7,003 bases of DNA from Litoreibacter sp. (GCA_013042765.1 JABDPP010000088.1:1-7003); one strand, 5' to 3'. Shown: positions 1-6,759, counted from the stretch's first letter. Program-made: numbers and translations. The notes: a model not told the origin generated them from the letters alone.

Positions 1-62
1 GCACGGGGAGGCTTAATTCGCGTTCAATGTCTGACTGCCACGACTTTCGGGGACCCCTTTCC

Positions 63-1091
63 ATGCCTGACACCCATACTGACAACGCTCTGAGTCGTCT
101 GCTGTCCGAACGGGACTGGCTCTTGGCCGATGGTGCAACGGGAACAGAGCTGTTCAACATGGGGCTCAGTTCCGGCGACGCGCCGGAACTCTGGAACGCG
201 GACCACCCTGACAGAATCAAAAAGCTATACCAGGGACCTGTCGATGCCGGCTCGGACCTGTTTCTGACCAACTCCTTCGGCTCCAACGCTGCCCGCCTGA
301 AGCTCCATAATGCGCAAGACCGGGTTTTTGAGCTGTCCCGCCTTGCCGCCGAGATCGGGCGGGAGGTCGCGGATGCATCCGGGCGCACAGTGGTCGTCGC
401 CGGTTCCATGGGCCCCACTGGCGAGATCATGGAGCCCATCGGCAGCCTGACACACGCAGATGCCGTTGAAATGTTTCACGAACAGGCCGAGGGCCTGAAA
501 GCCGGAGGCGCCGATGTGCTCTGGGTGGAGACGATCTCTGCCCCCGAGGAATACAAGGCCGCCGCAGAAGCCGCACGGCTGGCTGGAATGCCTTGGTGCG
601 GGACCATGAGTTTTGACACGGCCGGGCGCACCATGATGGGGCTGACTGCGCCGCAGATGGTCGATCTGGTGAACCGCCTGCCCCATCCACCAATCGCCTT
701 TGGCGCCAATTGCGGGGTCGGCTCGTCGGATTTGTTGCGCACGGTTCTGGGTTATGGCGCACCTGGGCGTCCCGTGATCGCCAAGGGCAATGCCGGGATC
801 CCGAAATACCATGACGGCCATATTCATTATGATGGCACCCCTGAGCTGATGGCAGATTACGCCTGCATGGCACGCGATGCGGGCGCACGTATCATCGGTG
901 GATGCTGTGGCACGACCCCAGCCCACCTTGCCCAGATGCGGGCCGCACTCGAAAATCGGGAGCCGGGACCAAAACCCACGCTGGAGCAGATCGCCGCAGC
1001 TCTGGGCGGGTTCTCGTCCGAACATGACGGCACGGGTGATACCAGCGCCGCGCCGCGCCGGGCTCGCCGCAACGCCCGATCCCGCGGATAA
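63..1091 (+). CDS. bmt: Homocysteine S-methyltransferase (split MetH homocysteine-binding component; often named betaine-homocysteine methyltransferase)
   Basis: This 342-residue protein belongs to the PF02574 family, which moves a methyl group to zinc-bound homocysteine to make methionine in the cytosol. The early motif DGATGTEL lies at residues 23-30. The three expected zinc ligands are present: C217 in GANCGVG and C281/C282 in GGCCGTTP. The protein stops after this one barrel, with no pterin, B12 or reactivation domain, so it matches only the N-terminal module of MetH. With a corrinoid protein next door, the donor is more likely a methyl-corrinoid than betaine, although many databases label this subgroup betaine-homocysteine methyltransferase. 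The start at 63 has GGGGA nine bases upstream; an in-frame ATG at 27 would add 12 residues that do not look like family sequence. The C-terminus (331-342) is unusually rich in arginine, with six in twelve residues. Family is certain; the donor is inferred. Confidence 0.9.
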   Translation: MPDTHTDNALSRLLSERDWLLADGATGTELFNMGLSSGDAPELWNADHPDRIKKLYQGPVDAGSDLFLTNSFGSNAARLKLHNAQDRVFELSRLAAEIGREVADASGRTVVVAGSMGPTGEIMEPIGSLTHADAVEMFHEQAEGLKAGGADVLWVETISAPEEYKAAAEAARLAGMPWCGTMSFDTAGRTMMGLTAPQMVDLVNRLPHPPIAFGANCGVGSSDLLRTVLGYGAPGRPVIAKGNAGIPKYHDGHIHYDGTPELMADYACMARDAGARIIGGCCGTTPAHLAQMRAALENREPGPKPTLEQIAAALGGFSSEHDGTGDTSAAPRRARRNARSRG

Positions 1092-1184
1092 CACCGAAAA
1101 CAACCGCTTAGAGCCTCGAATTGGTGTGATTTAGCCGCAAAACAGGCCCTCCAAGTCGGTCGAGAGCAGCCGCGTGTCGCAATT

Positions 1185-1202
1185 CGTCGCGCTGATGCGA
1201 CG
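1185..1202. promoter_or_regulatory. Inverted repeat CGTCGC-N6-GCGACG upstream of the corrinoid gene
   Basis: CGTCGC (1185-1190) and GCGACG (1197-1202) are perfect reverse complements around a six-base loop, gctgat. There is no T-run afterwards, so it is not a terminator. Its position, 58 bases before the corrinoid gene start, suits an operator half-site pair or an mRNA leader hairpin. A role is inferred only; 6-bp repeats also occur by chance in GC-rich DNA. Confidence 0.3.
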
Positions 1203-1246
1203 TTCTGACGCCACAACAGGAATAATTAACGCACGCCGCCATGTGC

Positions 1247-1253
1247 AAGGAGA
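1247..1253 (+). promoter_or_regulatory. Ribosome binding site AAGGAGA of the corrinoid protein gene
   Basis: A near-ideal Shine-Dalgarno sequence sits seven bases before the ATG at 1261. It decides the start against the longer in-frame opening from GTG 1174, which would add 29 residues unrelated to the cap domain. Confidence 0.8.
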
Positions 1254-1260
1254 CCCGAGC

Positions 1261-1965
1261 ATGTCAGACGAAGAAGACGATCTCATCCTCGCCGATCTGG
1301 ACGACGAGGAACTTGTTCAACAGATGTTCGACGACCTGTATGACGGGTTGAAGGAAGAAATCGAAGAGGCTGTGAATATCCTTCTCGAACGCGGCTGGGC
1401 GCCTTACAGGGTGCTCACCGAAGCGCTGGTCGGTGGCATGACGATTGTTGGCAACGACTTCCGCGACGGGATCCTCTTCGTCCCCGAAGTTCTCCTCGCA
1501 GCCAATGCGATGAAGGGCGGCATGTCCATCCTAAAGCCGCTTCTGGCAGAAACCGGTGCGCCCCGCGTCGGCAAGATGGTCATCGGGACGGTAAAAGGCG
1601 ACATCCACGACATCGGCAAAAACCTCGTTTCGATGATGATGGAAGGGGCCGGGTTCGAAGTGGTCGATCTTGGCATCAACAACGCGGTGGAAAGCTATCT
1701 TGAAGCGCTGGAGACCGAGCAGCCAGATATTCTCGGAATGTCGGCCCTGCTGACCACCACGATGCCCTACATGAAAGTCGTGATCGACACGATGGTGGAA
1801 AAAGGCATTCGCGACGATTACACCGTTCTGGTGGGCGGTGCGCCCCTGAATGAGGAATTCGGAAAAGCAATTGGTGCGGATGCCTATTGCCGTGATGCCG
1901 CTGTGGCTGTCGAAACCGCAAAGGAATTCGTCGCCCGCAAGCACAACCAGATGGCCGCTGGCTGA
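1261..1965 (+). CDS. Corrinoid (methyl-cobalamin carrier) protein, split MetH B12-binding component
   Basis: This 234-residue protein is of the MtbC/MetH B12-module type: a helical cap domain (about 20-100, including FVPEVLLAANAMKGGM-like sequence near 73-88) followed by a Rossmann-type B12 domain (about 104-228). The cobalt-ligating signature DxHxxG is intact as D114-I-H116-D-I-G119. The serine/threonine stretch SALLTTT (161-167) and VGG (191-193) that embrace the cofactor tail are also present. In the family the bound cobalamin shuttles a methyl group between a donor methyltransferase and an acceptor methyltransferase. The neighbouring homocysteine methyltransferase is the obvious acceptor; the methyltetrahydrofolate donor must be encoded elsewhere. 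The N-terminus is strikingly acidic, with ten Asp/Glu in the first 17 residues and no basic residue before K31. The gene ends just before a hairpin terminator. Domain identity is firm; its place in methionine synthesis rests on gene neighbourhood. Confidence 0.93.
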   Translation: MSDEEDDLILADLDDEELVQQMFDDLYDGLKEEIEEAVNILLERGWAPYRVLTEALVGGMTIVGNDFRDGILFVPEVLLAANAMKGGMSILKPLLAETGAPRVGKMVIGTVKGDIHDIGKNLVSMMMEGAGFEVVDLGINNAVESYLEALETEQPDILGMSALLTTTMPYMKVVIDTMVEKGIRDDYTVLVGGAPLNEEFGKAIGADAYCRDAAVAVETAKEFVARKHNQMAAG

Positions 1966-1996
1966 CAACCGCACCGGGGCAATGTGACGGTGTGAC

Positions 1997-2021
1997 AAGG
2001 GCGGCTTCGGGCCGTCCTTTT
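1997..2021 (+). terminator. Rho-independent terminator after the corrinoid gene
   Basis: AAGGGCGGC (1997-2005) pairs with GCCGTCCTT (2011-2019) over a five-base TTCGG loop, with one G-U wobble, and runs into four T residues (2018-2021). It lies 31 bases past the corrinoid stop and ends 35 bases before the DUF1638 start. The T-run is short, so some read-through into the next gene is plausible. Confidence 0.7.
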
Positions 2022-2056
2022 GCGTCCTCGCGGCACCCGCTGTGAAAGAAGGACGA

Positions 2057-2689
2057 ATGACCCGCACGGACGACACAAAGCTGACTACCGAAGGCACCGC
2101 CCCTGATGGCAAAGGGCGGCTTCTGCTGATCGCATGCGGGGCGCTGGCCCGCGAGATCCTCGACCTCAAGAAGACCAATGGTTGGGATCATATGGATCTG
2201 ACCTGCCTGCCCGCGATCCTGCACAACACACCCGAAAAGATCACTGGCGCGGTGGAGGAAGCGGTTGCGAAATACCGCGATCAGTATGACGAGATCTTCG
2301 TGGTCTACGCCGATTGCGGCACCGGCGGGCTGTTAGAGGCGGCGTGCGAGAGGCTGGGCGTCCAGATGGTTGCCGGACCGCATTGTTACAGCTTTTTCGA
2401 GGGCAACGCCGCCTTTGCCGCGCGCGGCGAGGTGACAGCCTTCTACCTGACAGATTTCCTGGTTCGCCAGTTCGACGCTTTCGTCACCAAGCCGCTCGGG
2501 CTCGACCGCCATCTGGAGTTGCGAGACATGTATTTCGGAAATTACGAGACGCTGGTCTATCTGGCACAGACCGACGATCCGGCGCTCGATGACAAGGCCC
2601 AAGCCTGTGCCGCGCGCCTGGGCCTGGCCTATGAACGGCGAAAGACAGGGTATGGTGATCTCGAGACGACTTTGGCCGGGCTAACCTGA
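2057..2689 (+). CDS. DUF1638 domain protein linked to corrinoid methyl transfer
   Basis: I recognise this 210-residue protein as DUF1638 (PF07796), a family without an established biochemical role that recurs beside corrinoid methyltransferase genes. Residues 1-20 are a polar, probably disordered leader. The folded part begins at RLLLIACGAL (21-30). Notable segments are C50-LP, DCGTGG (86-91) and GPHCYSFFEG (107-116). The cysteines and histidine in these patches (C27, C50, C87, H109, C110) could bind a metal or cofactor, but that is inference. No signal peptide or membrane segment is seen, so it should be cytosolic. AAGGA ends three bases before the ATG at 2057, a rather tight spacing; an in-frame GTG at 2042 would add five residues. 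The upstream terminator suggests partly separate expression. A role in assembling, loading or repairing the split methionine synthase is a reasonable guess, not shown. Confidence 0.8.
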   Translation: MTRTDDTKLTTEGTAPDGKGRLLLIACGALAREILDLKKTNGWDHMDLTCLPAILHNTPEKITGAVEEAVAKYRDQYDEIFVVYADCGTGGLLEAACERLGVQMVAGPHCYSFFEGNAAFAARGEVTAFYLTDFLVRQFDAFVTKPLGLDRHLELRDMYFGNYETLVYLAQTDDPALDDKAQACAARLGLAYERRKTGYGDLETTLAGLT

Positions 2690-2709
2690 CCGGTCCTATC
2701 TAAACGAGC

Positions 2710-3138
2710 TCAGGCGGCTGCACTTTGTGCGGCGACACTCCGGATCCGCTCCACCATAGCGCGCAGACCGTTGGATCGTTGTGCCGAAAGGTGATCATTG
2801 AGCCCCAGCCGCGACAGCTCTGCGACCGCGTCGACCAGACCAACTTCCTGCACGCTCAACCCCGAGTAAAGCGCCTTGAGCACAGCGATCAGGCCGCGCA
2901 CGATCATGGCGTCACTCTCGCCATCAAACTCGAAGGTTGCGTTCGGACCCGCGCCCGTGATCCGGGGATGCAGCCACACCTGCGAGGCACATCCGTCCAC
3001 CTTCGTGGCCGGCACCTTCAAGGCGTCATCGAGTGGATCCATCGCCTTGCCCATGTCGATCACATGGCGGTAGCGGTCTTCCCAATCCTCGAGGAACTCG
3101 AACGTCTCCACAATCTCTTCGAATGTCTCCTGCGCCAT
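2710..3138 (-). CDS. sufE: SufE family sulfur acceptor/transfer protein
   Basis: This 142-residue cytosolic protein matches the SufE fold in length and motifs. The sulfur-accepting cysteine is C50 in KVDGCASQVW, the position of C51 in E. coli SufE. The C-terminal block GLNDHLSAQRSNGL (112-125) is also typical. SufE takes persulfide sulfur from the cysteine desulfurase SufS and passes it to the SufBCD scaffold for iron-sulfur cluster assembly. No other suf gene is in the window, so this copy stands alone; pairing with a SufS encoded elsewhere, or with a CsdA-like desulfurase, is inferred. The ATG at 3138 is preceded by GGAGA at a good distance. The gene converges with the DUF1638 gene, leaving 20 bases between stops and no clear terminator. 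Confidence 0.93.
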   Translation of the reverse strand: MAQETFEEIVETFEFLEDWEDRYRHVIDMGKAMDPLDDALKVPATKVDGCASQVWLHPRITGAGPNATFEFDGESDAMIVRGLIAVLKALYSGLSVQEVGLVDAVAELSRLGLNDHLSAQRSNGLRAMVERIRSVAAQSAAA

Positions 3139-3267
3139 TGCGCAATCTCCCGTGTGTCTCTGACCTTCACCTAAACCGCAGCTTCGTCAGGGTCCAGTGC
3201 CGCGTGGACTTTTCAAGCCGTGACTTATCGCGTAATCGTTGGAGCAACGGCAGGCAGAGGATTTTCC

Positions 3268-3723
3268 ATGACACGACTGATATGCGCAGCTTTGGCGATC
3301 TGTCTGACTCTGAGCGCCTGCGGCAGCATTCGCGACAGCCGGATCAATCCGTTCAACTGGTTTGGCGGGGACAGGGAAGAGGCACGTATGACCGACGCGC
3401 AGCTGGATGCGGATCCACGCCCGCTGGTCGATCAAATCCTGTCGCTCAATGTCGATCCTACGCCAGAGGGAGCGATTGTCCGGGTGATCGGCGTCCCCGG
3501 CACGCAGGGTTATTGGGAGGCGGACCTCATCCCTATTGCGTCAGAAAACCCGGCCGAGAAGGTTTATGAATTCCGGGCCTCGGCCCCCTTGGAGCCGACA
3601 CGGCAAGGCACCCAGCGATCGCGGGAAATCATCGCAGGCGCGGCGATTCCAAGCGCCGAGCTGAAAACCATTCGCACAATCGTGGTGATCGGACGGACCA
3701 ACCAACGCTCCGTGCGCCGCTGA
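3268..3723 (+). CDS. Small predicted lipoprotein of unknown function
   Basis: The protein has 151 residues and begins with a classic lipoprotein signal: positively charged MTR, a hydrophobic stretch (4-14) and the lipobox LSAC (15-18), with C18 as the lipidated residue. The residue after it is glycine, not aspartate, which favours the outer membrane by the E. coli rule. Then follow an aromatic patch NPFNWF (27-32), a charged linker and one small domain (about 50-145) with predicted strands at GAIVRVIGV and IRTIVVIGR. It ends in a basic tail. I do not recognise a named family; similar short lipoproteins seem to occur in Rhodobacteraceae. The ATG at 3268 is chosen because AGAGGA lies six bases upstream and the lipobox falls at the right depth; an upstream in-frame start at 3220 would bury the signal. 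It is divergent from sufE and convergent with rnd. Confidence 0.8.
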   Translation: MTRLICAALAICLTLSACGSIRDSRINPFNWFGGDREEARMTDAQLDADPRPLVDQILSLNVDPTPEGAIVRVIGVPGTQGYWEADLIPIASENPAEKVYEFRASAPLEPTRQGTQRSREIIAGAAIPSAELKTIRTIVVIGRTNQRSVRR

Positions 3724-3750
3724 CGCAGGGACATCCCCTACCCCGCCTGA

Positions 3751-4914
3751 TCACGCCAGATCTATGATCCGGACCGAGCCATCCTCGGCACTCAGCGCGA
3801 CCTCTCCACGACACAGACGCAACGCATCCGTGCCGAACACCTCACCGCGCCAACCCTTCAGGGCGAGACCACTGCGATCACCCATGGCGATATCGTCGAG
3901 ATCAGAGGCCGTCGCGATCAGTTTTTGAGCGACGCCCGCCTCCTCCGCCTTGGCCTTCAGTAAGACCCGCAAGAGATCCGCCAAGGCCACGTTGATCTGG
4001 CTCTTGTCGCGCACGGCCGGTGCCATGGGCAAGTCTTCGGGCGGACAGCTGACCCCCGCCTTGACCGCAGCCAGAATGCCAATGGCGATATCGCCGCGCC
4101 GTGCTTCGCGCAGGAGCAACCGCGACTTGCCCAGATCCTTTTCGCTCTGCGGCTTGGTGGAGGCCAGTTCGAGCAACGCATCATCCTTGAAGACGCGGCT
4201 GCGCGGAACGTTACGCTCTTGCGCATGGGCCTCGCGGAACTTTGCAAGCTCGCGGACAATCGCGAGGAATTTCGGCGCCGTGCTGCGTACCTTGACGCGG
4301 CGCCACGCGGTGCCGGGCGCAACAACATAGGTCTCGGGCGCCAGCAGCACCGACATTTCTTCGTCCACCCAGGCCCGGCGCTTGGTGCGCTCGAGCCGGG
4401 TCGAGAGATACTCATAGATCTCCCGGAGATGGGTAACATCGGCCAGCGCGTAGTTCTTCTGCGCCTCGGTCAGCGGACGACGCGACCAGTCGGTAAACCG
4501 CGAGGTCTTATCCACCTTGGCCTTGGCGATGCGGCGCACCAGTGTCTCATAGCCGACCTGCTCGCCGAAATCGCATACCATGGCGGCGACCTGGGTATCG
4601 AAAAGCGGTTGCGGGATTACCCCGCCCTCCACGTAGAAGATCTCAAGATCCTGACGGGCGGCGTGAAAGACTTTTACGATACCTTCATCGCGGAACAGGT
4701 CGTAGAGGGGGTCGAGCGACATGTCGGACCCCGCAATCGGGTCGACCAGCACCGCATCGTCTTCGTCCTCACCCGGCACAGCCAATTGAATGAGACACAG
4801 CTTTGCGTAATAGGTCCGTTCCCGCAGAAATTCAGTATCGACAGTCACATAATCGAAGGATTTTGCATGCGCGCAGAAAGCGGCAAGATCTTCGGTAGTT
4901 GTTATCGTTTTCAT
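3751..4914 (-). CDS. rnd: Ribonuclease D
   Basis: This 387-residue 3'-5' exoribonuclease has a DEDDy nuclease domain (about 1-180) with the acidic set D26 and E28 in VDTEFLRE, D89 in HAARQDLE, and Y155/D159 in YALADV. A helical HRDC domain follows (about 210-290) and then a C-terminal region. RNase D trims extra bases from the 3' ends of tRNA precursors and other small RNAs in the cytosol, using two metal ions. All catalytic residues are present and the length is normal. It lies 94 bases after purN on the same strand with no terminator between, so co-transcription with purM-purN is plausible. Its ribosome binding site is poor: the ATG follows accggacggac, behind a run of seven A. Its stop is 27 bases from the convergent lipoprotein gene. 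Confidence 0.95.
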   Translation of the reverse strand: MKTITTTEDLAAFCAHAKSFDYVTVDTEFLRERTYYAKLCLIQLAVPGEDEDDAVLVDPIAGSDMSLDPLYDLFRDEGIVKVFHAARQDLEIFYVEGGVIPQPLFDTQVAAMVCDFGEQVGYETLVRRIAKAKVDKTSRFTDWSRRPLTEAQKNYALADVTHLREIYEYLSTRLERTKRRAWVDEEMSVLLAPETYVVAPGTAWRRVKVRSTAPKFLAIVRELAKFREAHAQERNVPRSRVFKDDALLELASTKPQSEKDLGKSRLLLREARRGDIAIGILAAVKAGVSCPPEDLPMAPAVRDKSQINVALADLLRVLLKAKAEEAGVAQKLIATASDLDDIAMGDRSGLALKGWRGEVFGTDALRLCRGEVALSAEDGSVRIIDLA

Positions 4915-5008
4915 GTCCGTCCGGTTCTTTTTTTAATCTTGGCTCTTACTGGCTGCCCCGCAGATCAACAGGGTTTAGGCCCTACGCGAGGAAAAGGAAA
5001 GTCAAAGC
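4915..5008 (-). other. purN-rnd intergenic spacer
   Basis: Ninety-four bases separate the purN stop from the rnd start. The only hairpin is weak (AGGG/CCCT around a six-base loop near 4970-4983) and has no T-run, so no terminator is supported. A run of seven A on the transcribed strand (4928-4934) lies just upstream of rnd. No convincing promoter is seen. Confidence 0.4.
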
Positions 5009-5599
5009 TCAGGCGAGGTAAATCGGGGTCTGGTCGCCCTCGACAAATCGGCGCAGGACCGCCGGGTAAAGACGGTGCTCCACCGCCAGTACGCGTGCGG
5101 CCAAATCTTCCGGAGTATCGCCGGGTTCAATCGGAACACGTCCCTGTCCTAAGACCGGGCCTTCATCCAGTTCCGGCGTCACCAGATGAACAGTGCAACC
5201 CGCTTCCTCGTCGCCGGCCTCGATGGCGCGGGCATGCGTGTTCAGGCCACGGTATTTCGGCAAGAGCGAGGGGTGAATGTTGATCATCCGACCAGAAAAC
5301 GTGTTGACGAATTCGTCAGTCAGTATCCGCATGAAGCCCGCGAGGCAGACGACATCGGGTTCGGCTTGGTTCAGGTGTTCCAAAAGTTTCGCATCGAACG
5401 CGGCCCGATCACCCTTGAAGAGCTTGTGGTCGACCACAGCGGTCGGAACGCCGAGTTCCTGGGCCCTTTTGAGGCCCGGCGCCGCAGGATCATTCGACAA
5501 AACCAGAACCGGACGAGCGGGATGATCGCCGACCATGCTCTCGATCAGGCGGACCATGTTGGACCCGCCGCCCGAGATCAGGATCGCAACACGCTTCAA
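5009..5599 (-). CDS. purN: Phosphoribosylglycinamide formyltransferase (folate-dependent)
   Basis: This 196-residue cytosolic enzyme transfers a formyl group from 10-formyltetrahydrofolate to GAR, the third step of purine synthesis. It carries the phosphate-binding loop SGGGSN (9-14), AGFMRIL (87-93), and the catalytic set N107 and H109 in [12 protein letters not shown] plus D145 in [10 protein letters not shown]. These match N106, H108 and D144 of E. coli PurN. The start is TTG at 5599: the glycine loop must be included, the first ATG comes too late (residue 15), and the TTG overlaps the purM stop as TTGA. There is no strong ribosome binding site, which fits translation coupled to purM. It is followed by rnd on the same strand. 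Confidence 0.96.
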   Translation of the reverse strand: MKRVAILISGGGSNMVRLIESMVGDHPARPVLVLSNDPAAPGLKRAQELGVPTAVVDHKLFKGDRAAFDAKLLEHLNQAEPDVVCLAGFMRILTDEFVNTFSGRMINIHPSLLPKYRGLNTHARAIEAGDEEAGCTVHLVTPELDEGPVLGQGRVPIEPGDTPEDLAARVLAVEHRLYPAVLRRFVEGDQTPIYLA

Positions 5600-6645
5600 A
5601 GAAGGCGCCCGGTGTAGTGTACGCTCGCATTTTTGGTCACGGCACCAACCCGGAACACCGCTTCGCCGGCGTCATGCAGAAGATTGCTAATCTCTTCCGC
5701 GTGTTCGGGGGCAACGACCAGTACAAGCCCGATACCGGAGTTGAACGTCTTGAGCATCTCTGTTTCAGGAATACTTGCCGTTTCCGAAAGCCAGCGGAAT
5801 ACAGGCGGCAGATCCCACGTACCCAAATCTACCTCCGCCCCAAGACCTTCCGGCAGGACACGCGGCAGGTTCTCGGTCAGCCCGCCGCCAGTGATATGGG
5901 CCAGCGCGTGAATTCCACCCGAACGAACAGCCGCCAGCGCGGGCTTCACGTAGAGTCGCGTGGGCGCCAGCAGCGCCTCACCCAGACTGCCCCCGCCAAA
6001 CGGCGCGTCATCGCTCCAGTTCAGGCCCGACAATTCGACCACCTTGCGCACCAGCGAATAACCATTGGAGTGGACGCCGTCCGAGCCTAACCCAAGCAGG
6101 ACATCCCCTGCCTTAACGCCGCTGGGAAGCGCGGTTCCGCGTTCCATCGCGCCGACCGAGAACCCGGCCAGATCGAAATCGCCATCGCTATACATGCCGG
6201 GCATCTCCGCCGTTTCGCCGCCTATAAGCGCACAACCGGAGCGTGCACAGCCCTCGGCAATACCTTCGATGATCCGGGTGGCGTCATCAAGTTCCAGCTT
6301 CCCGGTGGCAAAATAGTCGAGGAAGAACAATGGCTCTGCCCCCTGACACACGAGGTCGTTGACGCACATTGCCACAAGGTCGATCCCGATCGTGTCGAAG
6401 TTGCCCGTGTCGATCGCGATCCGCAGCTTGGTCCCGACCCCATCAGTCGCCGAAACGAGAACGGGATCCGTGAACCCCGCCGCCTTGAGATCGAACAGAG
6501 CACCGAAGCCGCCCAAACCCTCCATCACGCCCGATCGGCGCGTGGCGGCAGCCGCCGGTTTGATCCGGTCCACAAGCGCGTTGCCTGCATCAATATCTAC
6601 GCCCGCATCCGCATAGGTCAGACCGTTATTCTTCTCGGTGCTCAT
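5596..6645 (-). CDS. purM: Phosphoribosylformylglycinamidine cyclo-ligase (AIR synthetase)
   Basis: This 349-residue protein closes the imidazole ring of FGAM with ATP to give AIR, the fifth step of purine synthesis. Family motifs run in order: [13 protein letters not shown] (10-22), GGFGALFDL (45-53), DGVGTKL (68-74), GGETAEMPG (142-150), HITGGGL (250-256) and FNSGIG (301-306). Length agrees with E. coli PurM (345). The ATG at 6645 is set by a strong AAGGAGA just upstream and by the family N-terminus; the frame stays open to an ATG at 6777, but those 44 residues do not resemble PurM and run into the region of a likely tRNA promoter. It overlaps purN by four bases, so the two are one operon with PurM first. 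Identification is secure. Confidence 0.97.
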   Translation of the reverse strand: MSTEKNNGLTYADAGVDIDAGNALVDRIKPAAAATRRSGVMEGLGGFGALFDLKAAGFTDPVLVSATDGVGTKLRIAIDTGNFDTIGIDLVAMCVNDLVCQGAEPLFFLDYFATGKLELDDATRIIEGIAEGCARSGCALIGGETAEMPGMYSDGDFDLAGFSVGAMERGTALPSGVKAGDVLLGLGSDGVHSNGYSLVRKVVELSGLNWSDDAPFGGGSLGEALLAPTRLYVKPALAAVRSGGIHALAHITGGGLTENLPRVLPEGLGAEVDLGTWDLPPVFRWLSETASIPETEMLKTFNSGIGLVLVVAPEHAEEISNLLHDAGEAVFRVGAVTKNASVHYTGRLL

Positions 6646-6649
6646 GCCG

Positions 6650-6656
6650 TCTCCTT
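6650..6656 (-). promoter_or_regulatory. purM: Ribosome binding site AAGGAGA of purM
   Basis: Read on the - strand, AAGGAGA ends four bases before the ATG at 6645, with five bases from its GGAG core. It decides the purM start against the longer open frame beginning at 6777, which has no such site. Confidence 0.8.
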
Positions 6657-6723
6657 CAGCTTTGCGGCCTGCGATAAACCATGGCTGGATGTGTTGCAAT
6701 GCGGCAGCCTTGCCAGAGGGCTC

Positions 6724-6745
6724 GGTTTCCAAAACCAACCGGTTG
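6724..6745. repeat. Two adjacent inverted repeats between purM and the tRNA gene
   Basis: GGTTT-cca-AAACC (6724-6736) is followed directly by the 10-base palindrome CAACCGGTTG (6736-6745). They lie about 80-100 bases upstream of purM and just upstream of the tRNA promoter candidate. A double-stranded DNA-binding site is possible; nothing identifies the factor. Confidence 0.3.
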
Positions 6746-6759
6746 CCGGGGTAGACACC

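Larger units (their letters stand above)
1092..1260. other. Intergenic region between the methyltransferase and corrinoid genes
   Basis: This gap of 169 bases is long for two genes acting together, so it may carry a promoter or a leader for the corrinoid gene. It contains a perfect 6-bp inverted repeat at 1185-1202 and an AT-rich patch, aataattaa, at 1221-1229. The corrinoid reading frame is open back to a GTG at 1174, but nothing supports translation from there. I see no convincing -35/-10 pair and no recognisable B12 or SAM riboswitch. Confidence 0.5.

Noticed and set aside
27..62. Twelve-residue N-terminal extension of the homocysteine methyltransferase from ATG 27
   Set aside because: The GGGGAGG before it is about 15 bases away, too far, and the added residues do not look like the family; the start at 63 has better spacing.
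225..1103. Long open frame on the - strand (292 codons) across the homocysteine methyltransferase gene
   Set aside because: It mirrors a gene with clear catalytic motifs; the translation is low in complexity with no family features. Such shadows are normal in GC-rich DNA.
1120..1180. Possible SAM-II riboswitch because of gtgatttagccg ahead of a methionine gene
   Set aside because: The downstream strands needed for the first stem and the pseudoknot are not found, so the likeness is limited to a few bases.
1997..2123. Direct repeat AAGGGCGGCTTC at 1997-2008 and 2112-2123
   Set aside because: One copy is half of the terminator stem and the other is coding; about one 12-base repeat is expected by chance in 7 kb.
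2690..2709. Shared terminator between the DUF1638 gene and sufE
   Set aside because: The CCGG pairing around 2672-2694 is short and lies partly in the coding end, with no T-run.
3724..3750. Bidirectional terminator between the lipoprotein gene and rnd
   Set aside because: Only GGG/CCC-type pairing is available and there is no T-run on either strand.
4219..5283. Open frame of 354 codons on the + strand across rnd and purN
   Set aside because: It lies opposite two well-supported genes with intact active sites and spans their spacer; no recognisable domain.
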